Shown here in pieces: positions 8,726 to 19,118 of a stretch of DNA of 64,000 nucleotides (within the stretch, counting starts at the first letter, position 1; the number at the start of each line of letters is the position of its first letter). This DNA comes from Bacteroidota bacterium (GTDB lineage Bacteria; Bacteroidota; Bacteroidia; Chitinophagales; Chitinophagaceae). The stretch is from the NCBI GenBank assembly GCA_018268055.1, contig JAFDXF010000041.1, positions 1 through 64,000 on the forward strand. The letters run 5' to 3'. A program made the translations under genes and the position numbers. The notes below the pieces were generated by a model. The model saw only the letters and a list, made by a program, of their open reading frames with translations, ran no database searches and had not been told where the DNA came from.

Positions 8726-8851
8726 AAATACTAAAAAAGTAGATTTTTTATTGCTACGTGCAGATTCCGGCAAAAAATTTGGTTTAAAAAAAGTTAATTT
8801 TTTATCTTGTTGTCCGTTTTGGCTCATTATCCAATGTAATACTACACACTT

Positions 8852-11800
8852 ATGCGTTTTAAGAATCTGAAGCTGTTGACAGTTATTGGTCTTTTTGTTT
8901 TTACCTCTGTGATATCTAATGGACAGAGTTGTATTCCCACAAACATAAATGGTACAAATATCAATTTGCTTTGCAATCAGACCTGTACTACTATGGTATT
9001 TAAAGTACCACACATAAAAAGTACAGAGGATTATGTAGTGAATAGTATTCCATACACTCCTTATCCATATCAGGCTTTGGGTGGTGTGCAATTAACAGCT
9101 ATATACACCGATGATGTGTTTTCTAGTACTATCCCAATTCCCTTTCCATTTTGTTTTTATGGTGCTACATATAATAGTTGTGTGATTGGCTCGAATGGTG
9201 TGCTGTCTTTTGATATTTCGAATGCCAACGGGGCGAATTCATGGCCACTAACTTCAAGTGGAGGCTCCGGTACACCAATTCCTATTCCGTATGCAGGAGG
9301 TACGCAAAACAGTTCGTCATCTACCTACTACCCTAAGGCTTCAATAATGGGGCCGTATCATGATATTTATCCAACCAATTCAAATGGAGGATTAAGAAGA
9401 ATAGAGTACTCTATTGTTGGAACTGCTCCTTGCAGAAAATTCGTAGCAAGTTTTTACAAGGTTCCCTATTTTAGTTGCACATCAATATCGGCAACTCACC
9501 AGATTGTGATAAATGAAAGCACTGGTCTTGTTGAAATTTATATTGGAGAAAAACCGGTGTGTAGTGGTTGGAATAGTGGTTTGGCAATCTTAGGTATTCA
9601 AGATTTTACCAGAACAAAAGCAGTAGCTGCACCCGGTAAAAACTGTACAGTATGGAATGAGAGTCTTACGGGATATAGGTTTACACCAAATGGAACAACT
9701 TCGCTTTATTCTATTTCAGAATTATTAGATATGACCGGCACTGTAGTAGCTACGGCAGATACACTCACTACTACTCCAGGATTATTAGATATTCGTTTTC
9801 AAAATTTTTGTCCTCCTGCAGGAAATAATCAATACGTAGTACGCACTTCTTTTAAAGCATGTGATAATCCTGCAAACCTTTTGACAAGCTTAGATACAAT
9901 CACTATAAGTCGTGTGAATAGCCTTGGCGCAACTGCTTCTAAAACAGATGCAACTTGCGGCCCTGCTGATGGTACTATTACAGTAACCGTTCCTGCAGGT
10001 GTAGGAACTCCTCCTTATACTTATGTATTAGATGGTGGCGCTCCGGTTGTTGGTCCTAGTCCTTATACATTTACGGGTGTAGCTGCAGGCGCACATACAA
10101 TCGTTGTAACCGATAATTCCGGTGGATGTACCAGCACAATAAACATTTCTGTTTCACTTACGGGAAATATATCATCTTCACTTACAAAAACAGACGCAGC
10201 ATGTACCGGAGTAAATAATGGTGCTATTACAGTTACATCGGCAAGCGGTATTGGCCCATACACATTTAGTTTAAATGGAGGAGCTGCAGTATCCGGCACT
10301 ATACCATATACATTTAGCGGCCTTGCTCCGGGCAATTATACTGTTAAAGTAAACGATATCGGAACTGGTTGTACCTCTGCAATTATGAGCATTTTCGTCG
10401 GTATGGGAACGGGCATCACAACTAATATAAGTACAACACCTACTGCTTGTACCGGTGTTAATAATGGAACAATTACTGTAACTGCCATTACGGGAACACC
10501 TCCTTACAACTGGCAAATAGATGGTGGTGCAATTGTATTGGGTGGTTCGCCTTATACATTTACAAGTTTGTCACCCGGCACACATACGGTAGCAATTACT
10601 GATGCGGTAGGATGTCTGTATAATGCTGTTGTTACAGTTGGCTTTGGATCCGGAGTAAGCGGAAATATAACACCTACACCCACAACTTGTCCAACTGCTG
10701 CTGATGGAAAGATTATGATAAATGCAATTGCCGGTACTGCACCTTATACTTATTCATTAGATGGAGGTGCTGCTCAGAGTGGTGCCAATCCATATACATT
10801 TTCTAATCTTGCTGCAGGACCACATACTATCGTTATTACTGATAATGTAGGATGTCAGTTTACTGCAAATGTTACAGTGTTTGCAGGACCATCATTAACC
10901 GCTACTGTTTTGCCAAGTGCTACGTCTTGCAATGGCGCAAGTGATGGTTCTATATTGGTTACACCGAATAGCGGTACTGCTCCTTTTCTATATTCTATAG
11001 ATGCGGGTGCTCCTGTTTCAGGCGGCGCAAATCATACTTTCACCGGACTTAGTTCAGGATCGCATACTATTGTGGTTACAGATGCTTCCGGTTGTGCTAC
11101 ATCATTAATGACAATAAATGTAACTGCAGGGCCTCAATTAACGGCAACTACAACACCTACTGCAACCTCTTGTAACGGCGCAAACAATGGATCTATTTTG
11201 GTAGCACCTAATAGTGGTACGGCTCCTTATTTATATATACTTGATGGTGGAGCACCTGTAAGTGCCGGAGCAAATCATACCTTTTCCAATCTTAATCCGG
11301 GAGCACATACAATTAAAGTTACAGATGCTTCAGGTTGTTCTACAACATTAATAAATGTAAACATAGCAACCGGCCCGCAACTGATCACTACAGCTTCTAG
11401 TACTGATGTTTTATGTTTTGGTGATGCTAATGGCGTTATTACCGTAGCAACTCCTACAATTGGAACTGCACCTTATCAATACTCTTTGGATAATGTAACA
11501 TGGCAAAACTCTAATGTATTTAATGGATTAACGGCCGGGCCTTATACTGTTTATTTCAAGGAAGCAGCCGGCTGTCAAGGATCATTGACGATAACAGTAA
11601 ATGGGCCAACTGCATTAGCAACAAATGCAACAACAGTACCGGTAATTTGTCATGGTCAAAATAATGGTGTAATAACAATAACGGCAAATGGAGGAATAAC
11701 ACCTTATCAATACTCAATAGATAATGGAGTGACTTGGCAATCTTCAAACATATTTAATGTAGCACAAGGAGCATATACAATTCTCATAAAAGATTTCAAT

Positions 11801-13066
11801 GGTTGTACCAAAACGCAAACGGTTACAGTGACAGAACCGGCACAGCTGACTGCAAACTCTATAAACGGAAATGCCTCTTGTGCAGGTGGTAATGATGGCG
11901 TGATAACAGTAAATGCTTCCGGCGGAAATACGAATTATACTTATTCAATAGATGGAGTAAACTTTCAAGCGGCTAATGTATTTAATGTGGCTCCGGGAAA
12001 TTACACTATAACAGTAAAAGACAATTTGGGATGTACTACTACTTTTACTACTACGGTTGGGCTTACTAATAATCTCACGCTTACCCCTCAAGCCGATCCT
12101 ACCATTTGTGAAAGCAAATCTGTACAATTAAACTTGATTTCAAATGCAGTTTCTTATTCTTGGTCACCTGCCACAGCTTTAAGTAATGCAAACATTTCTA
12201 ATCCTATTGCCAATCCTATTGTAACTACACAGTATATCGCAACTGCTACTTTAGGAATATGCGTTGCTTATGATACGGTGATTGTATATGTAAATCCTGC
12301 ACCTATTCCTAATGCAGGACCCGATGGTTTGATATGTTACGGACAAAGCTATCAGTTACAAGGAAGTGGCGGTGTTCAATACACATGGACTCCTTCTACT
12401 TATCTGAATTTCACAAATATTTCGAACCCTACATCTACTCCATCTAAAACGATAACTTACACTTTAACCAAAGTGATTGATGCCAATGGATGTGAATCAT
12501 TAACAACAGATCAGGTAACAATTGATGTAACACCACCTATAAAAGTTACTACGTTCCCTTTTGACACTATTGGTTACCCCGGCGATCAGTTTATGATTAA
12601 TACAACGACTAATGTTCCAAACATTTCAACTTATACATGGACACCCACTTTCGGATTGAGTGATCCTACTATTGCTAATCCAATAGTTACTGTAGGACCC
12701 ATTGGCAGCGATGTTTTATATCAATTAAAAGTGAGTACAGCAGCAGGTTGTAAAGGCGAAGGATATGTAAATATAAAAGTATATAATGGGCCTGAGTTAT
12801 ACACGCCGACCGGCTTTACTCCAAACGGTGATGGATTGAATGATAAATTTTATCCTTTCCCTGTAGGAATTAAATCACTGAATTATTTCAGAGTATTTAA
12901 TCGTTGGGGACAACTCGTTTATTCAACAACTACTTTAATGGCGGGATGGGATGGTAAGCTGGCCGGCGTAGATCAGCCTTCAGGTGTTTATGTTTATATG
13001 GCGGAAGGAGTAGATAAAAATGGTAAAAAAATTACGAAGAAAGGTACGGTTGCTTTAATTAGATAA
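8852..13066 (+). CDS. very large secreted protein with nine SprB-type repeats and a gliding-motility C-terminal sorting domain
   Basis: The 1404-residue protein begins with a signal peptide (hydrophobic core LLTVIGLFVFTSVIS, cut near NGQS). Residues ~40-350 form an N-terminal domain with PFPFCFYG and a GSNGVLSFD segment, common in Bacteroidota surface proteins. Residues ~356-1072 hold nine tandem ~78-residue SprB-like repeats, each with a CxGxxNGxI(T/L)V core, a PYxYSxDG turn and a xxxHTIxVTDxxGC end. Repeats 1-6 share a GGA(P/A)V insert and 7-9 a W-QxSN-F variant. Ig/PKD-like segments follow (~1075-1315), then the CHU_C domain (TGFTPNGDGLNDKF ... FNRWGQLVY ... GVYVY) as a type B T9SS signal. 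It is likely a cell-surface adhesin exported by T9SS. SprB itself is far larger, so it is not called SprB. A strong terminator follows. Confidence 0.88.
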   Translation: MRFKNLKLLTVIGLFVFTSVISNGQSCIPTNINGTNINLLCNQTCTTMVFKVPHIKSTEDYVVNSIPYTPYPYQALGGVQLTAIYTDDVFSSTIPIPFPFCFYGATYNSCVIGSNGVLSFDISNANGANSWPLTSSGGSGTPIPIPYAGGTQNSSSSTYYPKASIMGPYHDIYPTNSNGGLRRIEYSIVGTAPCRKFVASFYKVPYFSCTSISATHQIVINESTGLVEIYIGEKPVCSGWNSGLAILGIQDFTRTKAVAAPGKNCTVWNESLTGYRFTPNGTTSLYSISELLDMTGTVVATADTLTTTPGLLDIRFQNFCPPAGNNQYVVRTSFKACDNPANLLTSLDTITISRVNSLGATASKTDATCGPADGTITVTVPAGVGTPPYTYVLDGGAPVVGPSPYTFTGVAAGAHTIVVTDNSGGCTSTINISVSLTGNISSSLTKTDAACTGVNNGAITVTSASGIGPYTFSLNGGAAVSGTIPYTFSGLAPGNYTVKVNDIGTGCTSAIMSIFVGMGTGITTNISTTPTACTGVNNGTITVTAITGTPPYNWQIDGGAIVLGGSPYTFTSLSPGTHTVAITDAVGCLYNAVVTVGFGSGVSGNITPTPTTCPTAADGKIMINAIAGTAPYTYSLDGGAAQSGANPYTFSNLAAGPHTIVITDNVGCQFTANVTVFAGPSLTATVLPSATSCNGASDGSILVTPNSGTAPFLYSIDAGAPVSGGANHTFTGLSSGSHTIVVTDASGCATSLMTINVTAGPQLTATTTPTATSCNGANNGSILVAPNSGTAPYLYILDGGAPVSAGANHTFSNLNPGAHTIKVTDASGCSTTLINVNIATGPQLITTASSTDVLCFGDANGVITVATPTIGTAPYQYSLDNVTWQNSNVFNGLTAGPYTVYFKEAAGCQGSLTITVNGPTALATNATTVPVICHGQNNGVITITANGGITPYQYSIDNGVTWQSSNIFNVAQGAYTILIKDFNGCTKTQTVTVTEPAQLTANSINGNASCAGGNDGVITVNASGGNTNYTYSIDGVNFQAANVFNVAPGNYTITVKDNLGCTTTFTTTVGLTNNLTLTPQADPTICESKSVQLNLISNAVSYSWSPATALSNANISNPIANPIVTTQYIATATLGICVAYDTVIVYVNPAPIPNAGPDGLICYGQSYQLQGSGGVQYTWTPSTYLNFTNISNPTSTPSKTITYTLTKVIDANGCESLTTDQVTIDVTPPIKVTTFPFDTIGYPGDQFMINTTTNVPNISTYTWTPTFGLSDPTIANPIVTVGPIGSDVLYQLKVSTAAGCKGEGYVNIKVYNGPELYTPTGFTPNGDGLNDKFYPFPVGIKSLNYFRVFNRWGQLVYSTTTLMAGWDGKLAGVDQPSGVYVYMAEGVDKNGKKITKKGTVALIR
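9919..12067 (+). repeat. nine tandem SprB-type coding repeats, about 230-245 bp each
   Basis: Protein-level tandem repeats inside the large surface protein. Repeat 5 (from ~10888) and repeat 6 (from ~11128) are the most alike: they share SCNGA, GSILV, PNSGTAP, GANHTF, TVTDASGC-type strings, yet their third codon positions differ widely. This fits purifying selection on an old duplication. Each repeat holds two cysteines that could pair. Confidence 0.85.
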
Positions 13067-13121
13067 TTCAAATACGATTTTATACTCAACTGCAATACTT
13101 GAGAGTAAAAAGTATTTAATC

Positions 13122-13158
13122 AAAAGAGTGTGTAAGTAAATAGACACACTCTTTTTTT
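13122..13158 (+). terminator. strong Rho-independent terminator after the SprB-repeat gene
   Basis: Perfect inverted repeat AAAAGAGTGTGT (13122-13133) / ACACACTCTTTT (13144-13155), 10-nt loop, merging into a run of seven T. It begins 56 nt after the stop codon. Confidence 0.9.
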
Positions 13159-13171
13159 GTTTTCAGTATTG

Positions 13172-13179
13172 TAGCTTTG
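13172..13179 (+). promoter_or_regulatory. putative -7 promoter box (TAGCTTTG) for the HIT-family gene
   Basis: Perfect TAnnTTTG match just after the terminator of the preceding gene. It lies 7 nt before ATG 13187 and 67 nt before the conserved ATG 13247. No -33 box is evident at 19-21 nt. Confidence 0.45.
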
Positions 13180-13246
13180 CCGTATCATGAAATGGAAACG
13201 CATAAAATATGCTGTTCTGAATTTTAAAACTAAACTCTTTGGTGGT

Positions 13247-13639
13247 ATGACAATATTTTCAAAAATAATTGCGGGAAAAATTCCTTCTTACAAAATTGCG
13301 GAAAATGAAAAATTCTATGCTTTTCTGGATATTTTTCCTTTGAGAGAAGGACATACTTTGGTGATACCCAAAAAAGAAATTGATAACTTATTTGATTTGC
13401 CGGATGCATATCTATCTGAAATGTTGCTCTTTGCGAAACCTATTGCCAAAGCAATTGAAAAAGCTTTTGATTGCAATCGATGTGGGATGAGCGTGGTAGG
13501 CCTTGAAGTACCACATGCACATATTCATCTGATACCGATAAATGAAGTGAACGATATGAACTTTATGCAGCCAAAGCCACAGGCTTCTGCTGAAAGTTTA
13601 AAGAAAGTTCAGGAAAATATATTACAGCATCTTTTATAG
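13247..13639 (+). CDS. HIT-family nucleotide-binding hydrolase
   Basis: Histidine-triad protein of 130 residues from the start used here. The HIT motif HAHIHLIPI is present in the sequence VPHAHIHL, whose histidines bind the nucleotide phosphate and give the catalytic His. The family N terminus (TIFSKIIAGKIPSYKI, FLDIFPLREGHTLVIPK) starts at ATG 13247. The open frame runs upstream to ATG 13187, adding 20 basic residues that are not typical, so I take 13247 as more likely, though a -7 box 7 nt before 13187 could support a leaderless longer form. HIT enzymes hydrolyse purine nucleoside phosphoramidates or dinucleoside polyphosphates. It sits between two giant exported proteins and ends 4 nt from the end of the convergent protease gene. 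Confidence 0.88.
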   Translation: MTIFSKIIAGKIPSYKIAENEKFYAFLDIFPLREGHTLVIPKKEIDNLFDLPDAYLSEMLLFAKPIAKAIEKAFDCNRCGMSVVGLEVPHAHIHLIPINEVNDMNFMQPKPQASAESLKKVQENILQHLL

Positions 13640-13643
13640 AATT

Positions 13644-16600
13644 TTATTGCCTCATTAGTTTGAAACGCTGCTTTTCATTGCCTACTGATAACTCTAAGAG
13701 ATACATACCCACTGTAGGAATATATAGGGAAGTACTTTGTTCAAAACCGGTTGCTTTCGTATTGTACTCTTGAATCTTTCTGCCATTCACATCATATACC
13801 TTTAATGTTACTGCTTCATCTGCTGCTGCTTGATAAGTAATCCAAAATGTTCCGGACGAAGGATTGGGATAAACATTCCATTTTATATCATTATTAAATA
13901 CAATAGGCCTTACTGCTGAGTAGCTTGTGTTACCGTTGTTATCTATAATTTTTAAGCGATAATAACGAACGCCAGTTTTGCTAGCTTCTATGTCCACATA
14001 ACTATATTCTTGTTGCGTTGTACTATTCCCTCTACTGCTTATTGTTGCTAAAGTGTTGAATCGGTTGTTTTGATAGTCGTTATTCCCTTTGGCAACTTCT
14101 ATTTCATAATGATGCACATTTGTTTCACTTGCAGTGATCCACTTTGTCAACACATCTTTGTTTTCTTGTTTAGTAGCTGTAAAGCTAATGAGTTGTGCGG
14201 GCAGTGGTGTGTTCTTGTCGAAGCCTCCGTTGTTCAGCCAGAACTCTGAAAAGTTTTTTACTTTATATTCTGCATAGTAACCTTTATCAAATGGAACGAA
14301 TTTTATTTTGGCATTATTGATGAAAAGATAATTTCCTGGAATATTATCTGATAGTGTTCCGTTTTCTCTAGTTACATCACTTGGGTCGCTGTATTTTGTT
14401 ACGCCCAATTCATAAGCCATAGAAGGCTTGAAGCAATAGCCGCATCCTGTTGCATTGATTAACGCTTCTGTTTCTGTATCTAAAAAATATAAACGAACAG
14501 TTGCCGAATCTGACAAATGTATCGTTGCAGGTTTAATGGTAATATTTCTGTCGTGATAATATTGATCACTGTTAATGCGTACTGCTCCGGTATTAATATA
14601 TGATTGTACATCTGTACTTCCCATATTTTGCCCATTTGGGTTTATGGAAGCAATCAATTTGTTCGTTCCGGATTCTATAAAATCAATCCACCCATTTCCA
14701 TTTGCTGTTTGATTGATAATGGGGCTGGTTCCTGTTACATCATATATTCCATGTATATTATCATAAATGTGAATATCATCAATAGCGATTCCATCTTTGC
14801 TAAGACCGGCATCAGCACTCATGACAAAACGTAAACGAATATTGCTATTGTTGATAGTGGGCAAAGCGGTAGTGGCTACATGCCAGCGTGTATAATTTTC
14901 TACGCTCCATAATTGATTGCCCCCGTAATTTTGATTATACCAGTTTGTTCCACTTCCATAAGAGCCAAGTTTGTTCCATGTTGTTCCGCCATCATTTGAA
15001 TATTCTACCCAAGCTGCATCGCAAGGACTGCCTACACAAGCTTCTAAGTCAAGCGCAATACTTAAACTTAAAGTTGGATTGGTCATTGTTGATAAATTAA
15101 AGCAAGGAGAGTATAAATAAGATTTTTCATCATCATTGTAATAACCATCCAAATTTGTTTTCCAAATTTTAGTGCCACTAGCGGCACGTTTTATTTTAGG
15201 CGAGTTAGGTGTGCCATATTCCCAACTATTATTTTTTCCATCTGAATACCAGTAGCCATTATTCGTTTCAAAGTCTTCCAGATATGGAAAACTGCTGATC
15301 ATTGGTAAATTATTTATTTTCACTCTTGCTGTGTCATTATCACGAACATTATCTGTTGGATAATTGACTCTTGTTTCAATTGTGTGATAGCCGGGTGCAG
15401 ATAAATCAGCTGTTGCCGTAAAAGTATATTGTATGATGCTTTTTGCATTAATAGAAGCAATCGTTTCGGTAGCAATCGTAGCTCCATCTACCAATAACAC
15501 TACCGGAATATTAGTTTTTACAGCAGATGAGGTATTGTTTACTGTCACCTTCACAGGAACAGTGGCAGTATATCCGCAAGCAAGAGCTGTCGGAGCATCA
15601 ATGCTGATCATTTGAATATCATCTACTGCTTTATATATTCTGATGTCGTCAAATGTATATCCTGCACCGCTTTCATTGTCTGCTGTCATATACTGACCCC
15701 ATTGCCCCCAACGTGCTTGAAAACTTGAACTGAAGTTTTGGGTGTGTGCCATAAGAGAATCGGCCAATTGAATGCTGGATGATAATTTATAATTGCTATC
15801 AACAGGATTTTGGTTGGCAAATAGATCATAAACGGAAATCCAATTAGCTAAATCATTTCCGCGAATCCAGAGTTTGTTTGCTGCATTGGATAACTGACCA
15901 TGATTTTTATATCTGAAGTCAAGGCGTATATCATCTGTGGCAGTGTTGAAGCTTGACAAATTAAATGTGCCGGTTAAAGAATCAGTGTTTCCGCTTAAGT
16001 TGTATAAACTCACATCAAGATTCAATGCTTTGCTGCCAGAGTAAGCCATTCCACTATTGATGAAAGTGCGCATTCTCCCTTTTGCAGTACTGTTTACAAA
16101 ATCATATCTATCACTTCCGTCAATGCCCATTTGCTTTTGGGTAATCGTTTGTTCGGCAGAAGATTCCAAATCATCTTTCCAGGGTAGTTGTACATTCGTG
16201 ATCGGCTGATTGTCCAACTGCTTGAACACTTTTATCAAAGAGTTATTCGGCACTACAGGATCAGTAGCTTTAGTTGCTGTTACTTCAATGTTGTAGGTGC
16301 CTAAGGCAGATAAATCAGCATTGGTAGCAAATGTATAATCTAATGTGGCTCCTGCTCCAATGTTTGCAGTTGGTGCTGTAATCGTTTCTGTTATCGGACT
16401 ACCTCCATTGATGGTGTATGACACAGCGATATCACCTGATGATACAGCATCGTCTAAATTTTTTATTCTGATGGTGATGGGAACATTATTGCTGAGTGAT
16501 GTTGAAGTGTTTATTCTTCCTGATGATGAAGGAGAAATAATAGCATCTAATTTTAAATCGTTATCGGAAATAGCTCCTGCACATGTTCCATCATTTGGTT

Positions 16601-19049
16601 GGCGAGATATGGCAATAGATCTACGTCCGGGATGCCCATTGATTCGAGCACGAACGGCTACCCAGTAAACAGAATCTTTTGATAATCCACTGAACGTGTA
16701 GTTTGTAGCTGTAGTAGTAGTTACCGATTGCATTTCTTTACCTCTTAACCACATTACTTCATAATCTGTTGCACCCGGAATTGCATTCCAAGTTATACTG
16801 ATATATCCTTCGCATTGCACAGAAGCAAGAGCAACGGTAGGCAATTGAGTAATGACAAAGGCATTGCTGGTTTGTGTATAAGCAGTATTATTTTTAGTCA
16901 GTCTGATTTTAGCAAAATCAGTAGGAATATTAGGGACAGCCCATGGATATAAGCGTGATGATGCGGAAATATTATTATCCAAGATTGTCGATGTTGCAAA
17001 ATCATCGGTTGAAAATTCTAATTTGAATGAATTAATTTCATCGGTATAAGAATCCCATTGTATGTAAAATGTGTCTAAGGTTGATGTATTGGGTATTAGC
17101 ATTTCTCCACCTACAGGGTTGGTCAATGTCAAGCTTTGTGGAATGATATCATATACCAAAAAATATTCTTGCGAAGGGCCTAGTGCTATTGTTGTGCCAT
17201 TTACTTTTAAATCATAATTACCCAAAGCCGGATTATTGATAACAACTTGTTCGATGTTATTCATTTTGTCTAATCCCGTAGATGCAGCATTTGCAACATT
17301 TACGGGCAAAGTGTCTAATGTAAATGGAAGTACAGTGCCGCCAGGACCGGTTACACTTAAATCAAGATCATTCACCAAAGTCTTATTAGCCAATACAGAA
17401 GCTGCAGGATCATTCCAGTAAAGCATTACTTTTAATTGAGCAGTATTAGCAGGTACATTGATGGTTTGTGTATTGGTAGCAGATTGAGTAATGCTGTTGT
17501 CAAAGTATGTATTGTTTTCCATCATTGTTACAGAGCGCAATAAGTTCATACTGCCAAAACCATAAGAAAAATCAGGGCCATTTTTTCCTCTGTCTGATGC
17601 GCCATTACAAAGTAGAGCTTTCATCAAGCCGTTTTTAGGATTTGCATTTGAGTTTAATTGGCGATAGCGTTGAATTAAAAGTGCTAAGCCTCCCGATACT
17701 CCCGGCGCAGCCATACTCGTTCCATTGTTATAGCTGTATAAATTATTTGTCCATGTCGATGCTTCAAACTGACCCATTGACATTATCTCAGGTTTGATTC
17801 TTCCATCTCTTACCGGCCCTCTGCTTGAAAAAGATGCCAAATCTCTTTTGTAATCAGTTGCGCCAACAGTAATAATATTTTTTGCAGATTGAAAACCTCC
17901 TAATACTGTTTTAAATCCGGCAGGATAAGGAGCACAAGTCATATTTCCATCATTGCCTGCAGCAAAAACGTGTTGTAGTTTTGGAAGGTCAATTGCTTGT
18001 TGATCTAATATTCGGGCTGTTAAATCGTACAAACCATTATAATAACAATCTCCGGTAACTGAACCATAAGAATGATTGCCGATTACCATATCATAGTCCT
18101 GAACGTAAGCCGGTGCATAAGTAATGATATTGGTAAAGACTTGTCCTAATATTGTTGCCTTTGGGGCATAGCCTGCATACAATTCGTAGATTAATCCCGC
18201 ACCACCTACAGTGCCGGCTACGTGTGTAGCGTGTGCAGCAGGAGGAGCACCTACTCTGTTGATTAATCGACCGGTAAAATCAAGATGTGTTTGCATATCG
18301 CCATTATCTCCGACACCTACTACTACACCTTCTCCATCAAGTGCTCTGCCACCGTTTGCAAGGGAAGCCTTCAGTGTATTAGCTCTGGATGCTGCCATAC
18401 TGTTGGTGTTCAATGCCTGCGGTGCAGGAGGCGCTGCTTGCACATAATCAATAAAAGGTAATGAAGCCAATTCATTCAACCGAGTTGTAGTTATTTGTAA
18501 AGAGATAATTTGATACTTGTTATAGTCGGTTGAAACGATTTCAAAATTTCGTGAAGCTAACTGTTGTGCCACTTCCTGATAAGAAAATGTTTTTGGAAAA
18601 CTTATCCAAACATTCAGTTTGTTATCCCCTTTCACTGCCCAAGATGGATAAATTCCTTTTGTCAATTCAGGTTGCATTTTCATTTCGGGCTGCAATTCAA
18701 AAACGGCTCTTGTTTTTGCTTGTGTAAGTGTAGTTGCATTTAACGAGCCGCTGATGGTAGCTGTGTATGCAAAGTTTGGGATGTAATCTAACAACTCAAT
18801 GCCTTGTTGTTTTAAGTTTTCTATTGTTGTCGTATTAGGTATTTCTTCAAATTGTAAAATAACCAACGATTTCCCTAATCCTTTTTTAGCAGTTTGATTG
18901 AAACTATCTATTTCAATTGAGGTGATATTTTTTGCAGGGGTAAAACTGCCACTTTTTAATGAAAGTTGATAACGGTTGTCATTTTGTGCATTTACTGAAA
19001 AAGCAAATAGCATATAAATTACCGTAAGGGAAATTGGATTGAGCTTCAT
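13644..19049 (-). CDS. secreted subtilisin-like (S8) multidomain serine protease with type A T9SS sorting tail
   Basis: The 1801-residue protein starts with a signal peptide (NPISLTVIYMLFAFSVNAQ). A propeptide-like region (~25-205) precedes the S8 catalytic domain: Asp248 in VVVGVGDNGD, His273 in AAHATHVAGT, oxyanion Asn366 in FAAGNDG, and Ser445 in NGTSMAAPG. Downstream lie a jelly-roll P-domain-like region, a fibronectin-III-like segment (ITWNAIPGATDYEVMW), CARDB-like repeats and a MAM/lectin-like region with DDIRIY and DDIHIYD motifs. The C-terminal ~75 residues (VYPNPSSGTFWI ... LKVYDVNGRKI ... GMYLLELSVG) are a classical T9SS type A signal. It is therefore likely exported and cell-surface anchored or released. 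All triad residues are intact. Substrate is unknown. It converges with the HIT gene, 4 nt apart, with no terminator between them. Confidence 0.92.
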   Translation of the reverse strand: MKLNPISLTVIYMLFAFSVNAQNDNRYQLSLKSGSFTPAKNITSIEIDSFNQTAKKGLGKSLVILQFEEIPNTTTIENLKQQGIELLDYIPNFAYTATISGSLNATTLTQAKTRAVFELQPEMKMQPELTKGIYPSWAVKGDNKLNVWISFPKTFSYQEVAQQLASRNFEIVSTDYNKYQIISLQITTTRLNELASLPFIDYVQAAPPAPQALNTNSMAASRANTLKASLANGGRALDGEGVVVGVGDNGDMQTHLDFTGRLINRVGAPPAAHATHVAGTVGGAGLIYELYAGYAPKATILGQVFTNIITYAPAYVQDYDMVIGNHSYGSVTGDCYYNGLYDLTARILDQQAIDLPKLQHVFAAGNDGNMTCAPYPAGFKTVLGGFQSAKNIITVGATDYKRDLASFSSRGPVRDGRIKPEIMSMGQFEASTWTNNLYSYNNGTSMAAPGVSGGLALLIQRYRQLNSNANPKNGLMKALLCNGASDRGKNGPDFSYGFGSMNLLRSVTMMENNTYFDNSITQSATNTQTINVPANTAQLKVMLYWNDPAASVLANKTLVNDLDLSVTGPGGTVLPFTLDTLPVNVANAASTGLDKMNNIEQVVINNPALGNYDLKVNGTTIALGPSQEYFLVYDIIPQSLTLTNPVGGEMLIPNTSTLDTFYIQWDSYTDEINSFKLEFSTDDFATSTILDNNISASSRLYPWAVPNIPTDFAKIRLTKNNTAYTQTSNAFVITQLPTVALASVQCEGYISITWNAIPGATDYEVMWLRGKEMQSVTTTTATNYTFSGLSKDSVYWVAVRARINGHPGRRSIAISRQPNDGTCAGAISDNDLKLDAIISPSSSGRINTSTSLSNNVPITIRIKNLDDAVSSGDIAVSYTINGGSPITETITAPTANIGAGATLDYTFATNADLSALGTYNIEVTATKATDPVVPNNSLIKVFKQLDNQPITNVQLPWKDDLESSAEQTITQKQMGIDGSDRYDFVNSTAKGRMRTFINSGMAYSGSKALNLDVSLYNLSGNTDSLTGTFNLSSFNTATDDIRLDFRYKNHGQLSNAANKLWIRGNDLANWISVYDLFANQNPVDSNYKLSSSIQLADSLMAHTQNFSSSFQARWGQWGQYMTADNESGAGYTFDDIRIYKAVDDIQMISIDAPTALACGYTATVPVKVTVNNTSSAVKTNIPVVLLVDGATIATETIASINAKSIIQYTFTATADLSAPGYHTIETRVNYPTDNVRDNDTARVKINNLPMISSFPYLEDFETNNGYWYSDGKNNSWEYGTPNSPKIKRAASGTKIWKTNLDGYYNDDEKSYLYSPCFNLSTMTNPTLSLSIALDLEACVGSPCDAAWVEYSNDGGTTWNKLGSYGSGTNWYNQNYGGNQLWSVENYTRWHVATTALPTINNSNIRLRFVMSADAGLSKDGIAIDDIHIYDNIHGIYDVTGTSPIINQTANGNGWIDFIESGTNKLIASINPNGQNMGSTDVQSYINTGAVRINSDQYYHDRNITIKPATIHLSDSATVRLYFLDTETEALINATGCGYCFKPSMAYELGVTKYSDPSDVTRENGTLSDNIPGNYLFINNAKIKFVPFDKGYYAEYKVKNFSEFWLNNGGFDKNTPLPAQLISFTATKQENKDVLTKWITASETNVHHYEIEVAKGNNDYQNNRFNTLATISSRGNSTTQQEYSYVDIEASKTGVRYYRLKIIDNNGNTSYSAVRPIVFNNDIKWNVYPNPSSGTFWITYQAAADEAVTLKVYDVNGRKIQEYNTKATGFEQSTSLYIPTVGMYLLELSVGNEKQRFKLMRQ

Positions 19050-19118
19050 AGCAGGGTTTGAGAGCTAAAAATAAAACAATTTGTTGAAATAAAATAGTAA
19101 GATAACGATGTATATTGC

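Noticed and set aside
8696..9091. 131-codon minus-strand frame opposite the acyl-CoA dehydrogenase end and the SprB-repeat gene start
   Set aside because: Antisense to two convincing genes, no recognisable motif, and the C-terminal part is the complement of coding sequence.
9919..12067. Regular spacing suggestive of a CRISPR or DNA tandem-repeat array
   Set aside because: The repeats are in frame, ~235 bp long, and variable at DNA level while keeping protein motifs. They are SprB-type domains.
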